This document shows positions 1 to 8,092 of a DNA stretch of 42,308 nucleotides, piece by piece; the stretch's first letter is position 1, and every line of letters begins with the position of its first letter. Below the pieces are notes generated by a model. The model was not told the DNA's origin and made no database searches. It was given only the letters and a program-made list of their open reading frames with translations. The DNA lies in the NCBI GenBank assembly GCA_022562795.1, contig JADFOP010000015.1:1-42308 (forward strand), in the 5' to 3' direction. The DNA is from Nitrospinota bacterium (GTDB lineage Bacteria; JADFOP01). A program made the position numbers and the translations under genes.

Positions 1-494
1 TGCTCCCCGCTCTTGATGGTCGCGACCTTGAGCCCCACCTTCGCCGCAAGCTCCTGAACGTTTGGAAATTGCGCTATCACGCCGATTGAGCCGGTAATAG
101 TCCCAGGGTTGGCGTAGATCTTTTCGGCCGCGCAGGCGATGTAGTAAGCCCCGCTGGCTGCGATGCTGCCCATGGAGGCGACCACCGGCTTGCCCGCTTT
201 TCGGATGGTTCGAATCTGGCCGTAAATCTCCTGGGACGGGGCCACCTCGCCGCCTGGGCTGTCGAGGCGCACGATGATGGCCTTGATGCGGTCGTCCTTA
301 GCGTATGTTTTTAGGAGCTCGATGGTGTGGTCGGAGTCGAGAATCGGACCTTTAATGTCTACGCGGGCGATCCGGCCGCCACCCGGGAGGAAGCCCTCTC
401 CTCTGGCGAGCCATACGAGAAGACCGAACAGGAGGAGGGCGCAGAAAAGCCCGCCCAATACGGTTACCACCGTGAGGAGAGGCCGCTTGGCCAT
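1..494 (-). CDS. sppA: Signal peptide peptidase SppA, 36K-type (partial, 3' end off the window)
   Basis: Inner-membrane serine protease that degrades cleaved signal peptides. The visible 164 residues start with a short basic tail and one membrane segment (about residues 6-29), followed by the SppA/ClpP-fold core. That core contains the LDSPGG motif (77-82) and the SIAASGAYYIA motif with the presumed nucleophile Ser114. In the short SppA family the catalytic Lys lies about 52 residues after the Ser, which would put it just beyond the left edge, so the active site cannot be confirmed here. The ATG at 494 has an AAAGGAG 12 bases upstream, a long spacing; an in-frame ATG at 539 would add 15 residues but has no clear ribosome site. 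The gene follows rpsA by about 86 bases on the same strand and probably shares its transcript. Family identity is secure; the truncation is due only to the window edge. Confidence 0.93.
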   Translation of the reverse strand, partial: MAKRPLLTVVTVLGGLFCALLLFGLLVWLARGEGFLPGGGRIARVDIKGPILDSDHTIELLKTYAKDDRIKAIIVRLDSPGGEVAPSQEIYGQIRTIRKAGKPVVASMGSIAASGAYYIACAAEKIYANPGTITGSIGVIAQFPNVQELAAKVGLKVATIKSGE

Positions 495-580
495 GCGCTT
501 AGATGACTCCTTTGAGAAGGTGGGGTTGGCGGGATTCATCAGGGAAGAGGTCCGCTGCTGGGCAGGCCAACACCTCAGGC

Positions 581-2404
581 TTAGAGATCGGTCTTGGCGT
601 CCTCGGCGGAGGGCTCTCGGACTTCCTCCTCAACCTCAGTTGCTTCGACGGCGACCTCCGGCTCTTCCACCACGGCCGCGACCTCAACCTCCGGGACGTC
701 GGGCTCCTTAGCGGGCTCGGCCCTGATGATGCCCTCGGAGTCTGTTTCGACGATATATCCCTTGACGCTCAGCCCAATTTTCCGGTTTTCGAGATCGATC
801 TTGATAATCTTCGCGCGGACGGTGTCTCTCTCATCGACGATATCCTTGGGGTTGGCTACTTTGGAGGTGGCCAGCTCCGAGACGTGGACGAGACCCTCGA
901 TACCCTCCTCCAACTCCGCGAAGGCCCCGAAGTTGGTCACCTTGACCACCCGGCCTTCGACGTAGTCCCCGAGATTATAGCGATCGGTGACGGTCTCCCA
1001 GGGGTCTGGGGTAAGCTGTTTCAGGCCGAGAGAGAGTCGCTCTTGATCCTTATCGACGCTGAGCACTTTGACCTCGACCTTCTGGCCCTTCCGGAGCACT
1101 TCGGTGGGGTCCTTGACCTGCGTCCAGGAAAGGTCGGAGACGTGGATCAGCCCGTCGATCCCTTCTTCGATGCTTACGAAGGCCCCGAAATCGGTCAGAT
1201 TGCGCACCCGCCCCTCGACCAATTCGCCGACCGGATACCGCTCTTCGATGGTCTCCCATGGATTGGGCTCGGTCTGCTTGATGCCGAGGGATATGCGCCG
1301 CCCCTCCCTATCGACGTTGAGAACTACGGCTTCGATAATCTCCCCTACCGATACGACCTTGGAGGCGTGGCGGATGCGTTTGTTCCAGCTCATCTCGCTG
1401 ACGTGGACGAGCCCTTCGACCCCCTGCTCCAGCTCCACAAAGGCCCCGTAATCGGTGATGGAGACCACCTTGCCATTGACCCGGTCGCCCACGGGGTACT
1501 TGGTGTCGACGTCATCCCAGGGGTCAGGCTTAAGCTGCTTATAGCCAAGGCTGACACGCTCCCGTTCCGGGTCGAACTTAAGCACCACCACCTCGACCGT
1601 GTCCCCGATTGCGAATAGCTCGGAGGGGTGGCTGATACGGCCCCAGGCCATATCGGTGATATGGAGAAGGCCGTCGATGCCCCCCAGGTCGATGAAGGCG
1701 CCGTAGTCTGTGATGTTCTTGAGGACGCCCTCCATCTGGAGGCCATCCTCCAGGACCTCCATGGTCCGCTTCTTGGCCTCCTCACGCACCTCCTCCAAGA
1801 GCACCCGCCGCGAGAGCACGATGTTGCTCCGCTTGCGGTTGAGCTTGATGATCTTCATCTCGATCTCCTGGCCTATGAGACCCTCGAGATTCCGTACGGG
1901 CCTAAGATCAATCTGGCTGCCCGGCAGGAAGCCCCGCAACCCTCCCACATCGACGGTCAGCCCACCCTTGATGCGCGAGAGGACCCGGCCCTTAACGGGG
2001 TCTCCCCCATCGTATGCCTTGGCCAGGTCATCCCATATCCGAATTCGGTCGGCCTTCTCCTTGGAGAGCACGATCATCCCGTCTATGTCTTCGGTCCTCT
2101 CCAAGAAGACATCGATCTCTTCGCCCACCTTGAGGTCGCGGCCACGGTTGGGGAACTCGTCGAGCCGAATGTACCCTTCGGACTTATAGCCTACATCCAC
2201 CAAGACGGCATCACGCTCAATTTGCATGATGTGGCCGGATAAAATCTCGCCTTGCTGGATGTGCTTAAAGGTCTCCTCGTAGAGCTCTTCCATTGAGCGA
2301 TCTTCAGGCGTAGGCGGCGCCTCAGCGGTCATCGCTTCTACGTCTGAGGAGGCTTCTCGCTCGGAGGCTGTAGCGTCTTTGCTAGCCTCGTCCTCAAGTT
2401 CCAT
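581..2404 (-). CDS. rpsA: 30S ribosomal protein S1, six S1 domains
   Basis: RNA-binding ribosomal protein that helps recruit and unwind mRNA on the 30S subunit. The 607 residues carry six S1/OB repeats at about 52-118, 134-202, 221-290, 306-375, 393-462 and 480-549; repeats 3-6 show the classic DYGAF/DFGAF and GLVHVSE-type motifs. An acidic N-terminal extension (1-50) and an acidic, Val/Glu-rich tail (550-607) flank them. E. coli S1 is 557 residues, so the extra length lies in these tails. The ATG is preceded by AGGTGA with about five bases of spacing, unlike E. coli rpsA, which lacks a good Shine-Dalgarno. It lies downstream of tyrA but has its own near-consensus promoter and a palindromic leader. 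Identity is very secure. Confidence 0.98.
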   Translation of the reverse strand: MELEDEASKDATASEREASSDVEAMTAEAPPTPEDRSMEELYEETFKHIQQGEILSGHIMQIERDAVLVDVGYKSEGYIRLDEFPNRGRDLKVGEEIDVFLERTEDIDGMIVLSKEKADRIRIWDDLAKAYDGGDPVKGRVLSRIKGGLTVDVGGLRGFLPGSQIDLRPVRNLEGLIGQEIEMKIIKLNRKRSNIVLSRRVLLEEVREEAKKRTMEVLEDGLQMEGVLKNITDYGAFIDLGGIDGLLHITDMAWGRISHPSELFAIGDTVEVVVLKFDPERERVSLGYKQLKPDPWDDVDTKYPVGDRVNGKVVSITDYGAFVELEQGVEGLVHVSEMSWNKRIRHASKVVSVGEIIEAVVLNVDREGRRISLGIKQTEPNPWETIEERYPVGELVEGRVRNLTDFGAFVSIEEGIDGLIHVSDLSWTQVKDPTEVLRKGQKVEVKVLSVDKDQERLSLGLKQLTPDPWETVTDRYNLGDYVEGRVVKVTNFGAFAELEEGIEGLVHVSELATSKVANPKDIVDERDTVRAKIIKIDLENRKIGLSVKGYIVETDSEGIIRAEPAKEPDVPEVEVAAVVEEPEVAVEATEVEEEVREPSAEDAKTDL

Positions 2405-2441
2405 ATTTTCACCTATACCTTCTCGTGGTGGTGAAAGTTAT

Positions 2442-2460
2442 GGCGGCCCCTAGGGCCGCC
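2442..2460 (-). promoter_or_regulatory. Perfect 8-bp inverted repeat in the rpsA leader
   Basis: On the minus strand GGCGGCCC and GGGCCGCC form a perfect GC-only 8-bp stem around a 3-base loop. It sits a few bases after the predicted transcription start, so the rpsA mRNA would begin with this hairpin. No T-run follows on either strand, so it is not an intrinsic terminator. It could protect the 5' end, serve as an S1 autoregulatory element, or be a protein-binding dyad; the sequence alone does not decide. Confidence 0.6.
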
Positions 2461-2470
2461 GACAAAACGT

Positions 2471-2498
2471 ATTGTACACCGGGCCGTCGCCCTGTCAA
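2471..2498 (-). promoter_or_regulatory. Near-consensus sigma-70 promoter for rpsA
   Basis: On the minus strand a perfect -35 TTGACA (2493-2498) and a -10 TACAAT (2471-2476) are separated by 16 bases. The expected start is near 2464, giving a leader of about 60 bases before the rpsA ATG. It lies between the tyrA stop and rpsA, so rpsA can be strongly expressed independently of the aromatic amino acid operon. Confidence 0.82.
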
Positions 2499-2510
2499 CG
2501 TCTTTTTCCG

Positions 2511-3371
2511 CTACAACCCCTCTCGAATCCTGCGCGCGGCGGCGAAGAGCTCCTGCATAGCCTCCCCGTCGGCCCCTTCGATGGCCTCTCGGAGCTCGGC
2601 CAGGGAGCCGGAGAACCGGTCGATCATGGCCAAGAGGGGCTCGCGGTTTGTGAGGCAGATGTCGCGCCACATGGTTGGGTCGCTGGCGGCAATCCTGGTG
2701 AAATCGCGAAACCCGCCGGCCGAGTAGGCCACGGCATCATGGTCGTTAGAGGAGAGGCCCGTAACGGTATTAATCAGGGCGTAGGCCACCATGTGGGGCA
2801 GGTGGCTAACTCCGGCCATGAGCGTATCATGCGTGTCCGGGTCCATGCAAACCACCGACATCCCGCAGGCCTCCCAGAGCGACTGGACCCGGGCCAAGGC
2901 TTCGGTGTCGGTCCGATCCGTTGGAGTAAGAATGCAAGGGAAGCCCTCGAACAAGGTCTCGAAGGATGCCTCGACCCCGCTCTTTTCTGTTCCGGCGATG
3001 GGGTGTCCGCCCACGAATGCCGCCGACGGCTGAAGGAGGCGCTCCAGTGGTTCTACAACGGAGGCCTTGGTCGAGCCGACGTCGGTCACTAAGCAGCCAG
3101 CTTCGATATGAGGCGCCATACGTTTGGCCAGGGGGATGATAGTTCCCATGGGGGTGGCCAGCACGACGCCGTCGGCCCCATCCACACCCTCTTCCACCTC
3201 GTGGCTCCATCGGTCGATGACCCCTAGCTCAACGGCCAACTCCAGGTTTTTCCGGCCTCGGCCGACGCCGACCAGCTCATCAGCAAGGCCCTTTTTGCGG
3301 CACACCCGAGCCAGGGAGCCACCGATAAGTCCCACACCGATGATGGTCAGTCGGCGAAAGTGGACCTCCAT
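2511..3371 (-). CDS. tyrA: Prephenate dehydrogenase (TyrA family)
   Basis: NAD(P)-dependent oxidative decarboxylation of prephenate (or arogenate) on the route to tyrosine; cytosolic. The 286 residues begin with a Rossmann GVGLIGGS motif (12-19). The substrate-site motif GGHPIAGTEKSG contains the conserved His123, and an all-helical dimerisation domain fills the C-terminal half. The length matches the short TyrA form without an ACT domain, so tyrosine feedback probably acts on the upstream DAHP synthase. GGAGG precedes the ATG by five bases. It starts 17 bases after the DAHP synthase gene in the pheA-hisC-aroF-tyrA operon. Specificity for prephenate versus arogenate, and NAD versus NADP, cannot be read with confidence. 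Confidence 0.94.
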   Translation of the reverse strand: MEVHFRRLTIIGVGLIGGSLARVCRKKGLADELVGVGRGRKNLELAVELGVIDRWSHEVEEGVDGADGVVLATPMGTIIPLAKRMAPHIEAGCLVTDVGSTKASVVEPLERLLQPSAAFVGGHPIAGTEKSGVEASFETLFEGFPCILTPTDRTDTEALARVQSLWEACGMSVVCMDPDTHDTLMAGVSHLPHMVAYALINTVTGLSSNDHDAVAYSAGGFRDFTRIAASDPTMWRDICLTNREPLLAMIDRFSGSLAELREAIEGADGEAMQELFAAARRIREGL

Positions 3372-3388
3372 TAAATCCTCCAGGTGAC

Positions 3389-4402
3389 CTAAATCGTCCG
3401 GCCAACGGCCTGAGCTATGTCTCGCAGCTCGTTCATCAAGTCCTTGAACCTCGACGGGACGAGTGCCTGAGGCCCGTCGCTCTTGGCTTCCTCCGGACGG
3501 GGGTGGACCTCAATCATCAGGGCGTCCGCCCCGACAGCCACCCCCCCCCTCGCCATCGGGGCCACGTACTTCCACACACCGGTACCGTGGCTCGGGTCCA
3601 CCACCACGGGCAAGTGGGAGAGGGCTTGGAGGACGGGAACGGCCGAGAGATCGAGGGTGTTGCGGGTCTCGGTCTCGAAGGTCCGGATGCCCCGCTCGCA
3701 GAGCAAGACCTGGTGGTTTCCATGAGCCATAACGTATTCGGCGCTCATCAGTAGGTCCTTAATGGTGGCGCTCATTCCCCGCTTGAGCATGACGGGCTTT
3801 TCCTGAGCGCCGACCTCTTTTAGCAGTGTGAAGTTCTGCATGTTGCGCGCGCCGATCTGGAAGATGTCGGTATAGCGGTGGACGAGCTCGGTGTCCCGAG
3901 CGTCCATGCATTCGGTGATAATGAGCATCCCTGTGGCCTCCCGGGCTTCGGCCAGGATTTGGAGGCCCTCTTCGCCCAGGCCCTGGAAGGAATACGGGCT
4001 CGTGCGGGGCTTGAAGGCCCCGCCCCTAAGGATGGTCGCCCCGGCAGCCTTGCACTCCTGGGCCGTCTCGAGCATAATCTCACGCCCCTCTACCGAGCAC
4101 GGGCCGGCCATGACGTGTACCCGCTCACCCCCAATGGTGACCGGCCCCATGTCGATGAGAGTGTCATTTGGGTGAAACTCCCTGCCAGCGAGCTTGAAGG
4201 GCTGCATGATGGGCTGGACCGTGTCCACGCCCGGGTAGACCTCTATAGGCTCCTCCCGCAAGATGGCGGTGTCGCCGATGGCCCCTATGATGATCCGGTC
4301 AACGCCTTTGGAGATATGGACCGCGAGGCCCAATCCCTCAAGCTTCCCTGTGAGTGTTTCGAGGTTCTCCTCCGTGGCGTCGGGCTTCATTATGATAATC
4401 AT
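3389..4402 (-). CDS. aroF: 3-deoxy-7-phosphoheptulonate synthase, type I-beta with N-terminal ferredoxin-like domain
   Basis: First committed step of the shikimate pathway: condenses phosphoenolpyruvate with erythrose 4-phosphate to DAHP. Residues 1-70 form the ferredoxin-like regulatory domain known from the Thermotoga maritima enzyme, where tyrosine binds. The TIM-barrel core follows, with AGPCSVE carrying the metal ligand Cys102, the [11 protein letters not shown] phosphate/PEP-binding stretch, and late VDPSHGTG and [13 protein letters not shown] segments supplying the other metal ligands. The length of 337 matches the family. GGGAG lies seven bases before the ATG. It sits 18 bases after hisC in the aromatic operon, consistent with feedback control at the operon's entry enzyme. 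The symbol aroF is by convention; aroG or aroA are used in other taxa. Confidence 0.95.
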   Translation of the reverse strand: MIIIMKPDATEENLETLTGKLEGLGLAVHISKGVDRIIIGAIGDTAILREEPIEVYPGVDTVQPIMQPFKLAGREFHPNDTLIDMGPVTIGGERVHVMAGPCSVEGREIMLETAQECKAAGATILRGGAFKPRTSPYSFQGLGEEGLQILAEAREATGMLIITECMDARDTELVHRYTDIFQIGARNMQNFTLLKEVGAQEKPVMLKRGMSATIKDLLMSAEYVMAHGNHQVLLCERGIRTFETETRNTLDLSAVPVLQALSHLPVVVDPSHGTGVWKYVAPMARGGVAVGADALMIEVHPRPEEAKSDGPQALVPSRFKDLMNELRDIAQAVGRTI

Positions 4403-4420
4403 GCCGTTACTCCCTTTACG

Positions 4421-5524
4421 TTATTCTGCGCCGCCCCTGTTGGCTCGCCACGCTTCCACGGCCTTCAGGAAGCGGGTGTTCTCATCGGCCGTGCCCACCG
4501 TCACCCTTACGTATGTCGCAAGCCCATAGCCCCCCATGGGGCGCACAACTACCCCCCTCCGAAGGAGAGCCTCGTAAGCGGCCCGTCCGTCACCTACCTC
4601 CACCAGGAGGAAGTTCGCCACGCTCGGCAGGTAGTCCACCCCGAGGGCCTCGAGGCCCCCGGTGAGATAGGCCATGCCGGCCCGATTTGCCTCACGGCTG
4701 GCCCGAACGTGGGCCTCATCGTCAAGGGCCGCCAGTGCCGCTGCCTGGGCCACCCGGCTTACGTTGAACGGGGGCCGGACCTGGTTGATCGCCGCCGCCA
4801 GCGGCTCCGGCGCCACGGCGTAGCCCACCCGCAGACCCGCAAGGCCGTAAATCTTCGAGAAGGTCCGGCAGACGACCACGGGCCTGCCTGCCCTGACGGC
4901 GGCCAGGCAGTCGGGAAAGTCCTCCCCCTCGATATACTCCACGTAAGCCTCGTCCATGACGACCACCACGTGCTCAGGCATCTCGGAGATAAGAGTTTCG
5001 ACCTCCTTGGCTCGAACCATGGTCCCGGTCGGGTTGTTGGGGTTGGCCACAAATAGGAGCCTCGTGCGCTCCGTCACCGCCCGGGCCATCGCGGGGAGGT
5101 CGTGGGTGAAGTTGACCAGAGGAACGGCGACGGCACGGCCGCCCATGGCTTCGACGGCGAGACGGTAGACGACGAAGGCCTGCTCCCCGACGACCGCCTC
5201 ATCGCCAGGGGTGAGCAGGGCCTGGGTGAGAAGCACAAGCAGGTCGTTGGAGCCGTTGCCCACCACCACCTGGTCGGGCGAGACGCCCAGTCTCTCGGCC
5301 AAGGCGTTACGGAGATAGTACGCGCTCCCGTCGGGGTAGCGGTGGACGTCGAGCAGAGCGCTCCGGGCCGCCTCCATTGCCTTGGGCGAGGGGCCGAGGG
5401 GGTTTTCGTTGCTGGCCAGCTTGACCGCCTCGGCGATCCCCAGCTCCCGCTCGACCTCTTCGATGGGCTTGCCCGGCTGGTAGGGCTGGAGCGCGGCAAT
5501 GTGGGCCGGCACCAAGTTCCTCAT
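4421..5524 (-). CDS. hisC: HisC-family PLP aminotransferase, probable aromatic/histidinol-phosphate aminotransferase
   Basis: Class I/II PLP-dependent aminotransferase of 367 residues. It shows SNENPLGPS (39-47), NPNNPTG (161-167), DEAYVEY with the PLP-contacting Asp191, and FSKIYGLAGLRVGY with the Schiff-base Lys224. The chosen ATG at 5524 overlaps the pheA stop as ATGA and has AGGAG nine bases upstream; an in-frame upstream Met at 5572 would lie inside pheA and lacks support. HisC family members often accept phenylpyruvate and 4-hydroxyphenylpyruvate as well as imidazole acetol phosphate. Lying between pheA and the DAHP synthase, with no other histidine gene nearby, it probably makes the final transamination to Phe and Tyr. 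The exact substrate is inferred from context. Confidence 0.9.
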   Translation of the reverse strand: MRNLVPAHIAALQPYQPGKPIEEVERELGIAEAVKLASNENPLGPSPKAMEAARSALLDVHRYPDGSAYYLRNALAERLGVSPDQVVVGNGSNDLLVLLTQALLTPGDEAVVGEQAFVVYRLAVEAMGGRAVAVPLVNFTHDLPAMARAVTERTRLLFVANPNNPTGTMVRAKEVETLISEMPEHVVVVMDEAYVEYIEGEDFPDCLAAVRAGRPVVVCRTFSKIYGLAGLRVGYAVAPEPLAAAINQVRPPFNVSRVAQAAALAALDDEAHVRASREANRAGMAYLTGGLEALGVDYLPSVANFLLVEVGDGRAAYEALLRRGVVVRPMGGYGLATYVRVTVGTADENTRFLKAVEAWRANRGGAE

Positions 5525-6594
5525 TGGGTCACACTCCTGGGATAGGAGCCCAAGACCTTGAGGAACAAACACTTCTCGGCAAGCTGGTCGAGGGCTTCGC
5601 CAACCTCCTTATCGTCGATGTGGCCCTCCAGGTCGACAAAGAAAACGTACTCCCAGACCTTCGTCCGGGAGGGACGGGACTCAATCTTCGTGAGGTTGAT
5701 ACCATGGCTGGCGAATGGCTCGAGCATGGCGTGAAGGGCCCCGACTCGATCCTTGATGGAAAAAAGGACGGAGGTTTTGTCGCCACCCGAGCGCCCGGCA
5801 GACGTCTTGCCGATGACGAGAAATCTGGTGAAGTTGTGGAGGTGGTCCTCAATCCGCTTCTTAAGAATCTTGAGCCCGTAAATGTGGGCCGCCGCCTCGC
5901 TCGCAACGGCCGCCGCCGTGGGCTCTTCTAAGGCCAGCTCGGCCGCCTTGCCCGTTGAGGAGACCTCGTAGATGGGCACTGAGGGGAGATGGTTCTCAAG
6001 CCACCCCCTGCACTGGGCGATTGCATGGGGGTGGGAGTATATCTTTGTCACCGCGCCTATGTCATCGGCCTGGGCCAGGAGATTGTGACTGATTTCCATC
6101 GAGACCTCGCCGCAGATTAACAGGTTCGAGTCGACGAACATATCGAGGGTATGGTTGACTACCCCCTCGATGGTGTTCTCGATGGGAATGACGCCGTACT
6201 GCACGCGGTCGCGCTCTACCTCCTCGAAAACCTCCTGGATGCTATGGAAGGGCAGAAATCGGGCCGAGAGCCCAAACTGCTCTAGGCAGGCCTGGTGCGT
6301 GAAGGTGGCCCGTGGCCCGAGGTAGGCCACCGTGAGGGGCTCCTCCAGCGAAAGGGTTGCCGAGAAAATCTCCCGGAAGACAGCCCTCAGGGACTCGTTG
6401 TTAAATGGACCCTCGTTGAGGCGCTCCAGGCGCTCGTAAATCTCTCGCTCCCGCTCGGGCACATGGTAGGGGACCTGGCGCTTGGATTTCTCCTTCCCTA
6501 TGTCGACGGCAAGCTCGGCCCTTTGGTTAAGGAGCTTGAGAATCTCCGCATCGATTTCGTCTATATTCCGGCGTAGTTTGTCTATCGCATCCAC
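5521..6594 (-). CDS. pheA: Bifunctional chorismate mutase / prephenate dehydratase (P-protein)
   Basis: Converts chorismate to prephenate and then phenylpyruvate for phenylalanine synthesis. The 357 residues contain an AroQ-type chorismate mutase helix bundle (about 1-85, starting DAIDKLRRNIDEIDAEIL), a prephenate dehydratase domain (about 95-275, starting TVAYLGPRATFTHQA) and a C-terminal ACT domain. The ACT domain retains VGAL and ESRPSR, the classic Phe-binding motifs, so feedback inhibition by phenylalanine is expected. I chose the GTG at 6594, with AGGAG six bases upstream. Longer in-frame Met starts at 6657 and 6630 overlap the promoter elements at 6629-6657 and would precede transcription. 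It is the first gene of the pheA-hisC-aroF-tyrA operon. Confidence 0.95.
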   Translation of the reverse strand: MDAIDKLRRNIDEIDAEILKLLNQRAELAVDIGKEKSKRQVPYHVPEREREIYERLERLNEGPFNNESLRAVFREIFSATLSLEEPLTVAYLGPRATFTHQACLEQFGLSARFLPFHSIQEVFEEVERDRVQYGVIPIENTIEGVVNHTLDMFVDSNLLICGEVSMEISHNLLAQADDIGAVTKIYSHPHAIAQCRGWLENHLPSVPIYEVSSTGKAAELALEEPTAAAVASEAAAHIYGLKILKKRIEDHLHNFTRFLVIGKTSAGRSGGDKTSVLFSIKDRVGALHAMLEPFASHGINLTKIESRPSRTKVWEYVFFVDLEGHIDDKEVGEALDQLAEKCLFLKVLGSYPRSVTQ

Positions 6595-6628
6595 TGCTAA
6601 CTCCTGGCCGTGGGGATAAAGAACGCTC

Positions 6629-6657
6629 ATTATACTTAGGAAGACCTCTGAATTCAA
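6629..6657 (-). promoter_or_regulatory. Sigma-70 promoter for the pheA-hisC-aroF-tyrA operon
   Basis: On the minus strand TTGAAT (6652-6657) and a perfect TATAAT (6629-6634) are separated by 17 bases. Transcription should start near 6622, about 28 bases before the pheA GTG. No attenuator hairpin or leader peptide fits in so short a leader, so control is more likely by the ACT and ferredoxin-like domains of the enzymes. Confidence 0.8.
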
Positions 6658-6746
6658 CCTCTTCGTAGCTATCTTCTTGGATTAAGTCTGCGCCTTGACA
6701 TGGAGTATGACCTATCCTACCCTCGATTGACGCATACAGGGCTTGG

Positions 6747-6760
6747 TCGGTCTTGACCGA
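6747..6760. promoter_or_regulatory. 14-bp dyad between divergent pheA and skp
   Basis: TCGGTC-TT-GACCGA is a perfect 6-bp inverted repeat with a two-base centre in the 248-base divergent region. It lies upstream of both promoters (pheA -35 at 6652, skp -35 at 6782), a position suited to a regulator site. A dyad of this size can arise by chance. Confidence 0.3.
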
Positions 6761-6781
6761 AGCTCCGCCTACGGATTTTGC

Positions 6782-6811
6782 TTGAACCAATTGGCGCATT
6801 TCGCATAGAAT
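6782..6811 (+). promoter_or_regulatory. Sigma-70 promoter for the skp-lipoprotein-SPOR operon
   Basis: TTGAAC (6782-6787) and TAGAAT (6806-6811) are separated by 18 bases on the plus strand. Transcription would start near 6818, about 25 bases before the skp ATG, which leaves room for its GAGGAG ribosome site. Confidence 0.65.
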
Positions 6812-6842
6812 ATTCTTGTTATCCACTGCAGAGGAGACCCCC

Positions 6843-7400
6843 ATGAAACGCCACAGAGGGCCGGATCAGATACGAAATTTACTGGTTCCGATCGCCTTGT
6901 CCTGCGCCCTCCTTCTTTTTCTAGCAGGGCCCGTCGCCGCCGAGCCCGTCAAGATCGGTTACGTCGACATTCAACTAGTCATTGATGAGTCTACTCTAGG
7001 CCAGCAGGCCAATGCCAAGCTCCGAAAGGATTTTGAGCGTCGGGCCGCTGAGTTGAAGAATCTGGATAAAGAACTCGAAAAGGTGCGAAAGGAGCTGGAT
7101 TCCAAAGGTTCGGTGATGAGCGTTGAGCGAAGACGGCAGATGGAAGAGGAATTCCGTAGAGACCGACGGGACTTCAAGCGGGCTGACCGGGACAACAGGG
7201 AAGAGTTCAACATCAAGCGCAAGCAGCTCTTAGTCGATATATTGCCTAAGATTGTCAAAGCAGTCCAGGCTATCGGGAAGGAACGGGGCTACACCCTCAT
7301 CCTCCAGAATAAGCCAGATATTCTATTATACCTGGCCGACCGCGTGGATGTGACCAGCGAGGTCATCGCGCGGCTCAACGCCGAAGCCCCCGCCCAGTGA
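6843..7400 (+). CDS. skp: Periplasmic chaperone OmpH/Skp family
   Basis: Skp holds unfolded outer-membrane proteins in the periplasm on their way to the BAM complex. The 185-residue protein has a basic start, a hydrophobic core and a VAA|EP cleavage site near residue 33. The typical KIGYVDIQLVID opening strand follows, then a long charged coiled coil (about 55-135) rich in Lys/Arg/Glu, and a terminal YTLILQN...LYLADRVDVTSEVIARL segment characteristic of OmpH. GAGGAG precedes the ATG at 6843; an in-frame ATG at 6816 lies at the predicted transcription start and is unlikely. It leads a three-gene plus-strand operon. In many bacteria skp sits beside bamA and lpxD; here it is separated from the lpx genes by more than 30 kb. 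Confidence 0.93.
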   Translation: MKRHRGPDQIRNLLVPIALSCALLLFLAGPVAAEPVKIGYVDIQLVIDESTLGQQANAKLRKDFERRAAELKNLDKELEKVRKELDSKGSVMSVERRRQMEEEFRRDRRDFKRADRDNREEFNIKRKQLLVDILPKIVKAVQAIGKERGYTLILQNKPDILLYLADRVDVTSEVIARLNAEAPAQ

Positions 7401-7411
7401 GGAGCCGGAGG

Positions 7412-8083
7412 GTGACCTCCAGCAAGATGACCCCACACGGATGCCCCTCCTCCGAGATGCGCACCATCCCTCCGCCTTCTTCGGCTCCCTTGAACACAGT
7501 ATGCGCTTGTCTTGTGGTCGCCCTCTTGGTGATAACGGGATGCGCTGGCAAGAAGAAGGCCGTTTCAGCCCCGGCCCAGGACCCGGCGCCCCAGGCCGCA
7601 GTCAAAACCTCTCCGCCCGCTTCAGCCAGCGTAGAAGCGGAAGCCAAACCAAGCATGCTGGCCCGGCTGAACCCGTTCGGCAAGCGAAAAGCGAAGGTTG
7701 CCGAGCCCTCTCAACCTACCCAAGAGGAACCAGAGCCCCAGGCCAAGATAAAGCGAAAGCAAGGGATGCTCAGCCGGTGGTTCAGACGTAGGCCCAAAAC
7801 ACTGCCGCGGGCGACTCCCAAGGTCCTTGAGAGGCGGAGCGCAACGACCGCCAAAGGCGAGGTCTCCCCGCCCCCCTTCGAGTACAAAGATCTTGAGCTA
7901 TCCCTTGGGGAGACGACGAAAGCCCACATCATCGCCATCTTCGGCAAACCCGAACACACCTTCTTCAGCGAGGGTGCCGAGGAAATCCTAATCTACCGCC
8001 GCCTCCGCAGAATCGACTCCCTATACATCTTCCTCGACAGCCAGGGGTTGGTTAAAGACTACATTATTACCAAGAGACAGTGA
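7412..8083 (+). CDS. Lipoprotein with BamE/SmpA-like C-terminal domain
   Basis: Unassigned envelope lipoprotein of about 223 residues. A hydrophobic stretch ends in VITGC-AG, a lipobox whose Cys is about residue 44. After it comes a Pro/Ala/Lys-rich, probably disordered linker of about 120 residues with two similar Lys/Arg-rich patches (MLARLNPFGKRK, MLSRWFRRRPK). The C-terminal 70 residues resemble the SmpA/OmlA (BamE) fold: LSLGETTKAHIIAIFGKPEHT, then ILIYR and LYIFLDSQGLVKDYII. The start is uncertain. GTG 7412 has AGGAG seven bases upstream and is preferred; GTG 7397 would overlap the skp stop as GTGA; ATG 7457 gives the neatest signal peptide but lacks a ribosome site. Position between Skp and a SPOR protein suggests a role in outer-membrane assembly, which is an inference. 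Confidence 0.72.
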   Translation: MTSSKMTPHGCPSSEMRTIPPPSSAPLNTVCACLVVALLVITGCAGKKKAVSAPAQDPAPQAAVKTSPPASASVEAEAKPSMLARLNPFGKRKAKVAEPSQPTQEEPEPQAKIKRKQGMLSRWFRRRPKTLPRATPKVLERRSATTAKGEVSPPPFEYKDLELSLGETTKAHIIAIFGKPEHTFFSEGAEEILIYRRLRRIDSLYIFLDSQGLVKDYIITKRQ

Positions 8084-8092
8084 GGGCCTTAC

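Noticed and set aside
503-1618. Long plus-strand frame (371 codons) opposite rpsA
   Set aside because: It is the antisense shadow of rpsA, whose S1 domains are unambiguous; no ribosome site or family match.
3878-5056. Plus-strand frame of 392 codons across the DAHP synthase and hisC genes
   Set aside because: Spans two real genes on the other strand and is explained by GC-rich codon bias.
6695-6723. Plus-strand TTGACA with a TACCCT 17 bases downstream, as a second skp promoter
   Set aside because: The -10 is poor, and TTGAAC-18-TAGAAT at 6782-6811 is closer to the gene and better.
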